Below the pieces are notes generated by a model. It was not told the origin of the DNA and made no database searches. It saw only the letters and a program-made list of their open reading frames with translations. A DNA stretch of 7,992 nucleotides, taken from the NCBI GenBank assembly GCA_017384185.1, contig JAFNUH010000119.1:1-7992 (forward strand), in the 5' to 3' direction. Origin of the DNA: Alistipes sp. Lineage in GTDB: Bacteria; Bacteroidota; Bacteroidia; Bacteroidales; Rikenellaceae. Position numbers and translations under genes: made by a program. Shown one piece after another: positions 1 through 6,895 of the stretch (position 1 is the first letter of the stretch; every line of letters starts with the position of its first letter).

Positions 1-13
1 AGTAAATCCATAT

Positions 14-1231
14 TTATTGGTAAATTAGTGTCGATGTGTTTGCAAAAATCTCCTCTGCCACCTCCGTAATCTGTTCTGCTGTTACTGCCGATACCTTGCG
101 ATATACCTCCTCTAATGTATCAATCTCATCGTGAACGAGATAGCTCTTGCCGGCACCTAACATATAACCCTCGTTGTTCTCCATCGAGATAGCCATCTGC
201 GCTAAAAACTGACGCTTAATCATCGCCATACGTCGTGCCGTGGGAGGTGTTGTGCGCAACGCTCGTAACTCCTTGTCTATCAACTCACGACAGAGGTCAG
301 CGTTGTGATGGTCCGAACTGAAATATATCGCTACCATACCGCAGTCGTTGTATGGCGTATAGACCGCCTCGGTGTTGTACGACAAACCATTCTTCTCTCG
401 CAGAACAGTGTTGAGGCGTGAATTTGCTGACGGTCCACCCAGAATATTTACAAGCAACGACAACGGCAAGCGTTTTTCATCGTTTATATCGTATGCACGA
501 GCGCCTATTATGCAGTGTGTCTGGTGTGTATGCTTGTTAACTACCCTCTCGAATGGCTCCACGCTCACGGGCGTAATGCGCTTAAAATCTCGTTTCGTTG
601 AGGGTTGCTCGGCAAGATACTTCGCAGCAATGCTCTGCACGCTCTTAACCGACATATTGCCGATAGATGAGAATACCATCTGGTCAGTAGTGTGTGTGCG
701 CTCAACAAAACGTTTGATGCTCTCCGACGTGTGGCGCATAAGTGCCGCCTTTGTGCCGAGGATGTTGTGTCCCAACTCCGAGCCGGCAAATATCAAATCT
801 TCGAATGTGTCGAAAATCATATCAGCAGGCGAATCCTTGTAGGTATTTATCTCATCTACAATAACTTCACGCTCCTTTTGTAGCTCGTGCTCGGGAAATG
901 TTGAACAGAATGCCACGTCAGCAATCAACTCCACCGCCTTCGAGAAGTCCGAACGCAGAGTTGTGGCGTGGATTGTAGTGTCCTCCTTTGTTGTGTAGGC
1001 GTTGAGTTCGCCACCACGATTCTCCAAACGGCAATTTATCTGATACGCCTTGCGACGCTTCGTACCCTTGAATATGGCGTGCTCGGCAAAGTGAGCTAAG
1101 CCATATTCGTGCGACTGCTCGTCACGAGTACCCGCATTTACAACCAATGCGCAGTGTGTAACACTACTACGCACTCGTCGATGTATTCCCTTTATTCCGT
1201 TGGGTAGAGTATATGTTTCAAATTCTTGCAC
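14..1231 (-). CDS. M16-family zinc metallopeptidase (insulinase/pitrilysin-like, single-unit type)
   Basis: A 405-residue protein with no signal peptide, so probably a cytoplasmic zinc peptidase of short peptides or protein fragments. The inverted zinc motif HFAEH is at residues 47-51 (H47 and H51 ligands, E50 the catalytic base). The third ligand is probably E127 in VIVDEI, 76 residues after H51, which is the family spacing. The C-terminal half is the paired M16 domain and carries the usual substrate-binding Arg/Tyr pair (R277 and Y284 in REKNGLSY). The length fits the roughly 400-residue subfamily that acts as a dimer of such chains; dimerisation is inferred from the family. The start is GTG: the upstream frame has no ATG before a TGA, and the N-terminus (ETYTLPNG) aligns with the family. 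It begins 4 bases after the uvrA stop, so it is probably translated by coupling. A physiological substrate cannot be read from the sequence. Identification is firm; the exact role is unknown. Confidence 0.93.
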   Translation of the reverse strand: MQEFETYTLPNGIKGIHRRVRSSVTHCALVVNAGTRDEQSHEYGLAHFAEHAIFKGTKRRKAYQINCRLENRGGELNAYTTKEDTTIHATTLRSDFSKAVELIADVAFCSTFPEHELQKEREVIVDEINTYKDSPADMIFDTFEDLIFAGSELGHNILGTKAALMRHTSESIKRFVERTHTTDQMVFSSIGNMSVKSVQSIAAKYLAEQPSTKRDFKRITPVSVEPFERVVNKHTHQTHCIIGARAYDINDEKRLPLSLLVNILGGPSANSRLNTVLREKNGLSYNTEAVYTPYNDCGMVAIYFSSDHHNADLCRELIDKELRALRTTPPTARRMAMIKRQFLAQMAISMENNEGYMLGAGKSYLVHDEIDTLEEVYRKVSAVTAEQITEVAEEIFANTSTLIYQ

Positions 1232-1235
1232 TTGC

Positions 1236-4025
1236 CTATCTATTATGCTCCTTCAAAAAACGTCCTGTGTAGCTCTGTTCGCATTGTTCTAGCTCTTGCG
1301 GTGTGCCCTCAAAGACTATGTTTCCGCCCTTGTCGCCCGCATCGGGTCCGAGGTCAATAACCCAGTCGGCGCACTTAATAACCTCCATATTATGCTCCAC
1401 GATAACTATTGTGTGTCCGTTGGCTATTAGCGCATTAAATGCTCTCAGCAGGCGGTTGATGTCGTGGAAATGGAGTCCTGTTGTCGGCTCATCGAAGATG
1501 AATATTATCTGTTTCTGGTCGTTATCCTTCGATAGGAACGATGCTAACTTAACTCGCTGACTCTCACCGCCCGACAACGTTGATGACGACTGTCCCAGGC
1601 GTATATATCCCAATCCAACATCTTGCAACGGCTGCAAACGCTCAACAATGCGGCGGCAGGTGGCGTTGCTCTTATCCTCTGAGAAGAACTTGATTGCATC
1701 ATCGACACTCATCTCAAGCGTGTCGTAAATACTCTTGCCACGATACTTTATCTCCAGAATCTCATCCTTGAATCGTTTGCCGTGACACGCATCGCAGACC
1801 AGCTCAACGTCAGCCATAAACTGCATACTCACCTTGATGACTCCCTCGCCCTGACACTCCTCGCAGCGACCTCCCGCTACGTTGAAAGAGAACGACGCTG
1901 CCGTAAGTCCCGTATGTACGGCTTGCGGTTGGTCGGCATATAGTTTTCGTATCTCGTCGTACGCCTTGAGGTATGTTACGGGGTTTGAGCGTGATGACTT
2001 ACCGATAGGATTCTGGTCAACAATCTCCACCGATTTGAGCATACCGATGTCGCCCTCCAAGCCGTCGTGGTCGCCAGGATTCTGTCCTGTGTCGAGAATA
2101 TGACGGCGCAGCGCAGGATATAAGATTCCCTTTGCCAGAGTAGATTTTCCGCTACCACTTACGCCCGTAATGCAGGTCATAACTCCCAGCGGAATACGTA
2201 CATCTATGTTTTTGAGGTTGTTCTCTCGTGCACCCTTGATTGTAATCGAGTTACTCCATCCACGAGCCGTAGTGGGTATATCTATCGAGCGACGGTGTGC
2301 CAAGTAGTCTGCCGTAAGGCTATTTTTCGCCTTCTGCAAACCCTTGAGAGGTCCATTATATATAATCTCGCCACCCATCTCGCCAGCACGTGGTCCTACA
2401 TCGACAATATAGTCGGCAGCACGAATAACCTCCTCCTCGTGCTCAACGACAATAACCGTATTGCCTATATCTCGCAACTGCTTAAGCACCTTTATAAGTC
2501 GGTGTGTGTCACGAGGATGCAGACCAATACTCGGCTCATCCAAGATATATAACGAACCGACCAGATTACTACCCAACGATGTAGAGAGATTTATGCGCTG
2601 ACTCTCGCCACCCGACAGCGTGGATGACAAGCGGTCTAATGTAAGGTATCCCAAGCCTACATCCGATAGGTAGTTCAGGCGGTTACGAATCTCTGTGAGG
2701 ATACGTGTTGCGGTCTTTGTGTCGTGCTCGTCTAATTGCAGAGAGCCGAAGAACAATATCAGTTCATCAACGGTCATCGCCACAACCTCGGCAATGCTCT
2801 TGCCGCCAACCTTAACATATAACGCCTCCTTCTTTAGACGACTACCACCACAGGCGTGACAGGTTGTCTTGCCCGTATAACGAGCCTTCATCACACGGAA
2901 CTGTATCTTGCGGCGCTCGCTCTCGATATAGTCAAAGAATGCATCAAGACCATAGAAATACTCATTTCCCGTCCACAGCAACTGCTTCTGCTCGGGCGTG
3001 AGGGCGTAGTATGGTTCGTGTATGGGGAAGTTGAAGAGGTGTGCATTTTCGATTAGCTGCTCCTTCCACTTCTTCATCGTAGCACCACGCCAACATACTA
3101 TGGCATCTTCGTATATTGTCTTACTCTTGTCGGGTATAACCAGGTCAACATCGATGCCCACCGTCTTGCCATATCCCTCACATACGGGGCAGGCACCGAT
3201 GGGGTTGTTGAAGCTAAAGAGGTGTTCGGTAGGTTGCTCGAACTCAATACCATCGGCCTCAAAGCGAGCCGAAAACATACGCTCCTTATCCTCAATAATT
3301 ACTCTGCATACATCATCTCCATAACTATATGCTCTTGACACAGAGTCTCGCAGGCGGAGCATTGTGTCATCATCCTCTTCGGCTACACGCAGTCTATCGA
3401 CAACAATCTCAATGTCGTCAGAGGTTGTCTCAGCCGTAATCTTTGGCATAAACTCCTCGATGGTGATAGCCTCGCCTCCGACCCACAGACGCATAAATCC
3501 GTCACTCATAAGCTGGAGCATCTTCTCGATTATGCCCTGATTATGTTTTAGGATTAGAGGTGCTGTGATAACTACCCTACGTCCCATACCCTGCTCGGTG
3601 ATATAGGCAACAACATCATCCACGCCGTAGCAACGCACCTCATTTCCCGATATGGGCGAGAATGTGTGACCTATGCGGGCAAAGAGTAACTTCAGATAGT
3701 CGTAAATCTCGGTTGTTGTACCAACGGTAGAACGTGGGTTACGTGTGTTTACCTTCTGCTCAATAGCGATGGCAGGTGCAATGCCCGAGATGAGGTCAAC
3801 ATCGGGCTTATTTATACGTCCCAAGAATTGGCGAGCATACGACGAGAGGCTCTCCACATAGCGGCGCTGACCCTCGGCGAAAATCGTATCGAAGGCAAGT
3901 GTTGATTTACCCGAACCCGATAGACCCGTAATCACGGTCAGCGTATTATGCGGAATCTCCACATTCACATTCTTTAGATTGTGAACACGTGCTCCCTTGA
4001 TATATATCGATTTTTCTTGTGACAT
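1236..4025 (-). CDS. uvrA: Excinuclease ABC subunit A (UvrA)
   Basis: The damage-recognition ATPase of nucleotide excision repair; as a dimer it scans DNA and loads UvrB. It has 929 residues, close to the 940 of E. coli UvrA, with ATG start and both ABC modules complete. Module 1 has Walker A GLSGSGKST (34-42), signature LSGGESQ (470-476) and Walker B ending in LDEPSIGL (495-502). Module 2 has Walker A GVSGSGKST (621-629), signature LSGGESQ (817-823) and Walker B FDEPTTGL (844-851). The C-terminal zinc module is intact (C721, C724, C744, C747). In the first zinc module only the second pair, C279/C282, is present; where E. coli has the first pair this protein reads FEADGI (255-260). A further CHAC pair lies at 389-392. 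I believe this form is widespread in Bacteroidota, so it is not a damaged gene. The leader before the ATG is the A-rich 14-base gap after the yigZ-like gene, with no Shine-Dalgarno. UvrB and UvrC are not in the window. Confidence 0.98.
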   Translation of the reverse strand: MSQEKSIYIKGARVHNLKNVNVEIPHNTLTVITGLSGSGKSTLAFDTIFAEGQRRYVESLSSYARQFLGRINKPDVDLISGIAPAIAIEQKVNTRNPRSTVGTTTEIYDYLKLLFARIGHTFSPISGNEVRCYGVDDVVAYITEQGMGRRVVITAPLILKHNQGIIEKMLQLMSDGFMRLWVGGEAITIEEFMPKITAETTSDDIEIVVDRLRVAEEDDDTMLRLRDSVSRAYSYGDDVCRVIIEDKERMFSARFEADGIEFEQPTEHLFSFNNPIGACPVCEGYGKTVGIDVDLVIPDKSKTIYEDAIVCWRGATMKKWKEQLIENAHLFNFPIHEPYYALTPEQKQLLWTGNEYFYGLDAFFDYIESERRKIQFRVMKARYTGKTTCHACGGSRLKKEALYVKVGGKSIAEVVAMTVDELILFFGSLQLDEHDTKTATRILTEIRNRLNYLSDVGLGYLTLDRLSSTLSGGESQRINLSTSLGSNLVGSLYILDEPSIGLHPRDTHRLIKVLKQLRDIGNTVIVVEHEEEVIRAADYIVDVGPRAGEMGGEIIYNGPLKGLQKAKNSLTADYLAHRRSIDIPTTARGWSNSITIKGARENNLKNIDVRIPLGVMTCITGVSGSGKSTLAKGILYPALRRHILDTGQNPGDHDGLEGDIGMLKSVEIVDQNPIGKSSRSNPVTYLKAYDEIRKLYADQPQAVHTGLTAASFSFNVAGGRCEECQGEGVIKVSMQFMADVELVCDACHGKRFKDEILEIKYRGKSIYDTLEMSVDDAIKFFSEDKSNATCRRIVERLQPLQDVGLGYIRLGQSSSTLSGGESQRVKLASFLSKDNDQKQIIFIFDEPTTGLHFHDINRLLRAFNALIANGHTIVIVEHNMEVIKCADWVIDLGPDAGDKGGNIVFEGTPQELEQCEQSYTGRFLKEHNR

Positions 4026-4039
4026 AATTTTTTATTTTG

Positions 4040-4651
4040 CTACTCCAACACATCTACCGTAGCACCCTCCACCTTGCGTAGGCGTCCCAGCACTATATCA
4101 GCCTTGCTGTTTCTTACGGAGAGGGTCATCGAGCATAGATTGTCAAATATCTGCTCCTCGATTGTGGGTTGCTCCTCTTTGATGATGCGCATCACGTCGT
4201 TCATCACAACGTACGAGTAATCTATCTTTATGCGTGTATCTACCGTGCGCTCAACCACCTTCGCAGCATCCAGTGCGGCTGCGGCAGACTCCTTGTATGC
4301 AGCAATCAAACCCGGAACGCCCAACTTTGTGCCGCCAAAGTATCGCACGACAACAATCAGGCAGTTTGTAATCTCTCTCGATAGCAATTGTCCGAGGATA
4401 GGTTTACCTGCTGTGCTCGATGGCTCGCCATCGTCGTTGGCACGGAATTTCTCGCCAAAGGGACCTAAGCGCCACGCATAGCAGTGGTGCGTAGCGTCGT
4501 AGTAACGCTTACGCAGAGGCTCAAGGTAGGCATTAATCTCCTCCTCGCTCTCAACGTGGAATGCATAGCAGAGAAACTTACTGCTACGTTCCTTGAAGAT
4601 TGCCTCCGAATTACCCTCTATGGTGAGATAACTATCTTTGATTTGCTCCAC
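4040..4651 (-). CDS. yigZ: YigZ/IMPACT-family protein (UPF0029 plus DUF1949 domains)
   Basis: A 203-residue cytoplasmic protein of the conserved YigZ/IMPACT family, whose bacterial biochemical role is not well established; it is related to the eukaryotic translation regulator IMPACT. The N-terminal UPF0029 domain (about 15-130) shows the family signatures ERSSKFLCYA (21-30), DATHHCYAWRLG (52-63), NDDGEPSSTAGKPIL (72-86) and VVVRYFGGTKLGVPGL (100-115). The C-terminal part (about 138-200) matches the ferredoxin-like DUF1949 domain in size and position. The start is a GTG, 11 bases after the lepB stop. The frame is open upstream to a TAA at 4676-4678 but holds no ATG, and the GTG gives the N-terminus expected for the family. 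There is no Shine-Dalgarno, so translation probably depends on ribosomes finishing lepB. The family call is secure; a function should not be assumed from the operon. Confidence 0.95.
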   Translation of the reverse strand: MEQIKDSYLTIEGNSEAIFKERSSKFLCYAFHVESEEEINAYLEPLRKRYYDATHHCYAWRLGPFGEKFRANDDGEPSSTAGKPILGQLLSREITNCLIVVVRYFGGTKLGVPGLIAAYKESAAAALDAAKVVERTVDTRIKIDYSYVVMNDVMRIIKEEQPTIEEQIFDNLCSMTLSVRNSKADIVLGRLRKVEGATVDVLE

Positions 4652-4662
4652 AAGACAGAGTT

Positions 4663-6009
4663 TTAGCGTACTTTGTTAAAAAATCTCTCCCAACGAATAT
4701 TCGAGGGGAAGCTCTTGTTGTGGTCGAGTGACAACCATATGAACGAAGCCTTACCTACGATGTGGTCCTCGGGAACAAAACCCCAGTAACGTGAATCTGC
4801 CGAGTTGTGGCGGTTATCACCCATCATCCAATAGTAATTCATCTTGAATGTGTATGTGTCGGTCTTCTCGCCATTAATGTAGTATGCACCATCACGCACC
4901 TCCACATCGTTGTCCTCGTAAACATCTATAATGCGCTCATATAGCGGCCAAGTATCCTCGTTAAGCTCAACGGTAGCTCCCGCCTGAGGAATCCACAACG
5001 GACCCATATTGTCTGCCGCCCAAGCATAACGGTCGCTGTGGGGGAAACACTGCTCCTCGGCTTTGTATCGCTCGACGCTGATAACATTATCCATCTTGAG
5101 GAGTTGCTCAACCATCTGCTCGGTAAGCGGCGAGAAGTAGTAATTGCCATTGCCCGATATTTCGGTAATTCCCATATTCTCAATAGCATATGCTGATAGC
5201 GGCGACGATGTGCGAATCGTGTAGCAATACTGCTTCTCGGGAATCTGAATCTGTGGCTCGCCATTTACAAACAACTCAGTGTCAACAATCTCAATTGTAT
5301 CGCCTGGCAATGCAACGCAGCGCTTGATATAATTCTCACGCTTATCAACGGGGCGAGAGATTATGTTGTAAGTCTTCTCCAACTCCTCACGACCACGCTT
5401 TTCGCCATACTCTGCCTGATACTCACGCAATACGTCGTAGTATGTTACACCCTGATTCTCCAGCAATACGGTATCTCCCGCAGGGAAGTTAAATACAACC
5501 ACATCGTTACGCTCAATATTTCGCAGACCCTTCAATCGCTTGTAGGGCAACTTGATAGCCTCGCTGAATGACTTCTTTGTCGTAGATAGAGGCATAGTGT
5601 GGTGTACGAAGGGGAATGAAATAGGCGTGTTGGGCATCTTCGGACCGTATGTTACCTTACTTACGTAGAGGTGGTCGCCAACAAGCAGTGTCTTCTCCAT
5701 TGAAGATGAGGGAATAACATACATCTGGAAGAAGAAGATGTGAATAATAGTTGCTACAACCGTAGCAAAAACAATTGCATTGACCCACTCATATACACTC
5801 TTGTATGTGGAATACTTCTCGCACAAAGCCTCATTTTTGCTCCACACGTAGCGGTAGAAATATTTTGTGATGTAGAGGTCGTAGATGATTGCTACACCCA
5901 AGAGCATCCACAAATTTCCAGTCCACACAACAAACCACAATACGTAGAGTATGGTCGCCAATGCAAACCCTACCCACTTGTTATTGAAAAACTCTTTTAT
6001 CTTATTCAT
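4663..6009 (-). CDS. lepB: Signal peptidase I, long Bacteroidota form
   Basis: A membrane serine protease (S26 family) that removes signal peptides from exported proteins. It has 448 residues with an ATG start. Two hydrophobic segments lie near the N-terminus (about 13-29 and 32-47), followed by a third (about 74-96) directly before the catalytic box IPSSSMEKTLLVGD, where S103 matches the nucleophile. The general base is K229 in YIKRCVALPGD. The last conserved box is GDNRHNSADSRYWGFVP (397-413), with H401 at the site that is Asp in E. coli GDNRDNS; I recall this His as common in the phylum. About 125 residues separate S103 from K229 and about 160 separate the KR box from the GDN box, so the periplasmic part is enlarged relative to the E. 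coli enzyme. All catalytic residues are present. It lies 24 bases after dapB and 11 before the yigZ-like gene. The secreted protein encoded at 6896-7957 is a plausible but unproven substrate. Confidence 0.97.
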   Translation of the reverse strand: MNKIKEFFNNKWVGFALATILYVLWFVVWTGNLWMLLGVAIIYDLYITKYFYRYVWSKNEALCEKYSTYKSVYEWVNAIVFATVVATIIHIFFFQMYVIPSSSMEKTLLVGDHLYVSKVTYGPKMPNTPISFPFVHHTMPLSTTKKSFSEAIKLPYKRLKGLRNIERNDVVVFNFPAGDTVLLENQGVTYYDVLREYQAEYGEKRGREELEKTYNIISRPVDKRENYIKRCVALPGDTIEIVDTELFVNGEPQIQIPEKQYCYTIRTSSPLSAYAIENMGITEISGNGNYYFSPLTEQMVEQLLKMDNVISVERYKAEEQCFPHSDRYAWAADNMGPLWIPQAGATVELNEDTWPLYERIIDVYEDNDVEVRDGAYYINGEKTDTYTFKMNYYWMMGDNRHNSADSRYWGFVPEDHIVGKASFIWLSLDHNKSFPSNIRWERFFNKVR

Positions 6010-6033
6010 TGTTCTGCAATTTCTTTTGACCTA

Positions 6034-6747
6034 TTAAAACAAATCCTCCATAGTGTATATTCCCTGCTTGCCACAGAGGAACTCGGCTGCAACGACAGCA
6101 CCCTGTGCCAACGTGCGACGATTCTTAATCGAGTGACGAATCTCCAAAACATCATCCTCCGATGTATATACAACGCTATGCTCACCAGGATTCATACCTA
6201 TGCGAAGCGACTCGATAGGAATCAGCGACTTATCCTCTGTCGTAGGCTCATTTACCCAGCCGGTCTTGCGCTCAATGCGTGAGATAATATCCTCGGCAAG
6301 AGTTACGGCAGTACCGCTCGGCGCATCCTTTTTCTCTGTGTGGTGAGTCTCCGACATCGAAACCTCATATCCAGAGAACTGATTCATTAGTCGTGCCAAC
6401 TCACGGTTGAGGCGGAACATAAGATTTACGCCCAACGAGTAGTTCGATGCGTAGAACATTGCACCACCCTTCTCTCGGCACAACTCCTGCAACTCAGCCA
6501 GACGATTTGTCCAACCTGTTGTGCCACTCACAACGGCTGTGCCACACTCCAAGCAGGTGCGGATGTTGTTGTATGCTGTTGAGGGTGTGGTGAATTCGAT
6601 TGCCACATCGACGTTTGCCAGGTTCTCGGCATTAAGCTCCGAAGAGTTGTCAATATCTATAATCAAAGTTACCTCGTGACCACGTGCCTTCAGAATCTTC
6701 TCAATCTCGTGCCCCATCTTTCCGTAACCGATAATTGCTGCTTTCAT
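6034..6747 (-). CDS. dapB: 4-hydroxy-tetrahydrodipicolinate reductase (DapB)
   Basis: Reduces the DapA product to tetrahydrodipicolinate in the pathway to diaminopimelate (peptidoglycan) and lysine. The N-terminal Rossmann fold starts at once with IIGYGKMG (5-12), the dinucleotide-binding loop. GTTGW (75-79) and SNYSLGVN (101-108) are family motifs, and the catalytic segment ETHHTEKKDAPSGTA (133-147) contains the H135/H136 pair and K139, matching H159/H160 and K163 of E. coli. The protein has 237 residues against about 270 in E. coli. The shortening lies mainly between strand 2 (LIIDID, 28-33) and VDVAIEFTTP (46-55), where E. coli has a longer loop; this compact form is known elsewhere. Acidic D31/D33 at the end of strand 2 without a neighbouring Arg would favour NADH over NADPH, which is inference. 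It is the first gene of the minus-strand operon, with ATG start about 27 bases from the predicted transcription start. Confidence 0.97.
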   Translation of the reverse strand: MKAAIIGYGKMGHEIEKILKARGHEVTLIIDIDNSSELNAENLANVDVAIEFTTPSTAYNNIRTCLECGTAVVSGTTGWTNRLAELQELCREKGGAMFYASNYSLGVNLMFRLNRELARLMNQFSGYEVSMSETHHTEKKDAPSGTAVTLAEDIISRIERKTGWVNEPTTEDKSLIPIESLRIGMNPGEHSVVYTSEDDVLEIRHSIKNRRTLAQGAVVAAEFLCGKQGIYTMEDLF

Positions 6748-6778
6748 ACTATGCTTGTTTTACGATTTTTATAACCCA

Positions 6779-6810
6779 CAAATATATGAATAATTCCCGA
6801 GAGAAAAAAA
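6779..6810 (-). promoter_or_regulatory. Predicted Bacteroidota-type promoter of the dapB operon
   Basis: Reading the minus strand, TATATTTG at 6786-6779 is an exact match to the Bacteroidota -7 consensus TAnnTTTG. A T-rich run ending in C (6810-6803) lies 16 bases upstream, where the T-rich -33 element is expected; that half is a weaker match. Transcription would begin near 6774, giving a leader of about 27 bases before the dapB ATG. No Shine-Dalgarno is visible in the leader. Position and consensus support it; there is no experimental evidence in the sequence. Confidence 0.65.
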
Positions 6811-6834
6811 TTAGATACTGAACCGTTGTAATAA

Positions 6835-6866
6835 TTTTCTGGATTGTAATTTTTTTTGTACATTTG
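6835..6866 (+). promoter_or_regulatory. Predicted Bacteroidota-type promoter of the beta-helix gene and truA
   Basis: TACATTTG at 6859-6866 is an exact match to the -7 consensus TAnnTTTG. TTTTC at 6835-6839 lies 19 bases upstream as a weak -33 candidate; the spacer contains a run of eight T (6850-6857). Transcription would begin near 6871, leaving a leader of about 25 bases, rich in A and T and without a Shine-Dalgarno, before the ATG at 6896. It faces away from the dapB promoter with about 24 bases between the two. Confidence 0.65.
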
Positions 6867-6895
6867 CTTAGATTAACACTATTAAATTTACTGCA

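Noticed and set aside
1..13. Possible terminator or next gene beyond the M16 peptidase stop
   Set aside because: Only 13 bases remain in the window, too few to judge.
372..842. Plus-strand open frame of 156 codons across the M16 peptidase gene
   Set aside because: It is antisense to a well-conserved gene, resembles no known family and has no promoter or domain; open frames of this kind arise from codon bias.
3178..3291. The missing CxxC in UvrA as a sign of frameshift or sequencing error
   Set aside because: The frame is continuous, flanking residues align with the family on both sides, and the replaced bases encode a plausible segment I recall from other Bacteroidota UvrA proteins.
5740..6282. 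Plus-strand open frame of 180 codons spanning the lepB/dapB junction
   Set aside because: It crosses two confidently identified genes on the other strand and its product shows no recognisable motif; treated as a shadow.
6844..6846. TTG at 6844-6846 as the -33 element of the plus-strand promoter
   Set aside because: It lies only 12 bases from the -7 element, shorter than the usual spacing; the T-rich stretch at 6835-6839 fits better, though weakly.
6850..6857. Run of eight T as an intrinsic terminator
   Set aside because: No GC-rich hairpin precedes it, and it sits between the -33 and -7 parts of a promoter.
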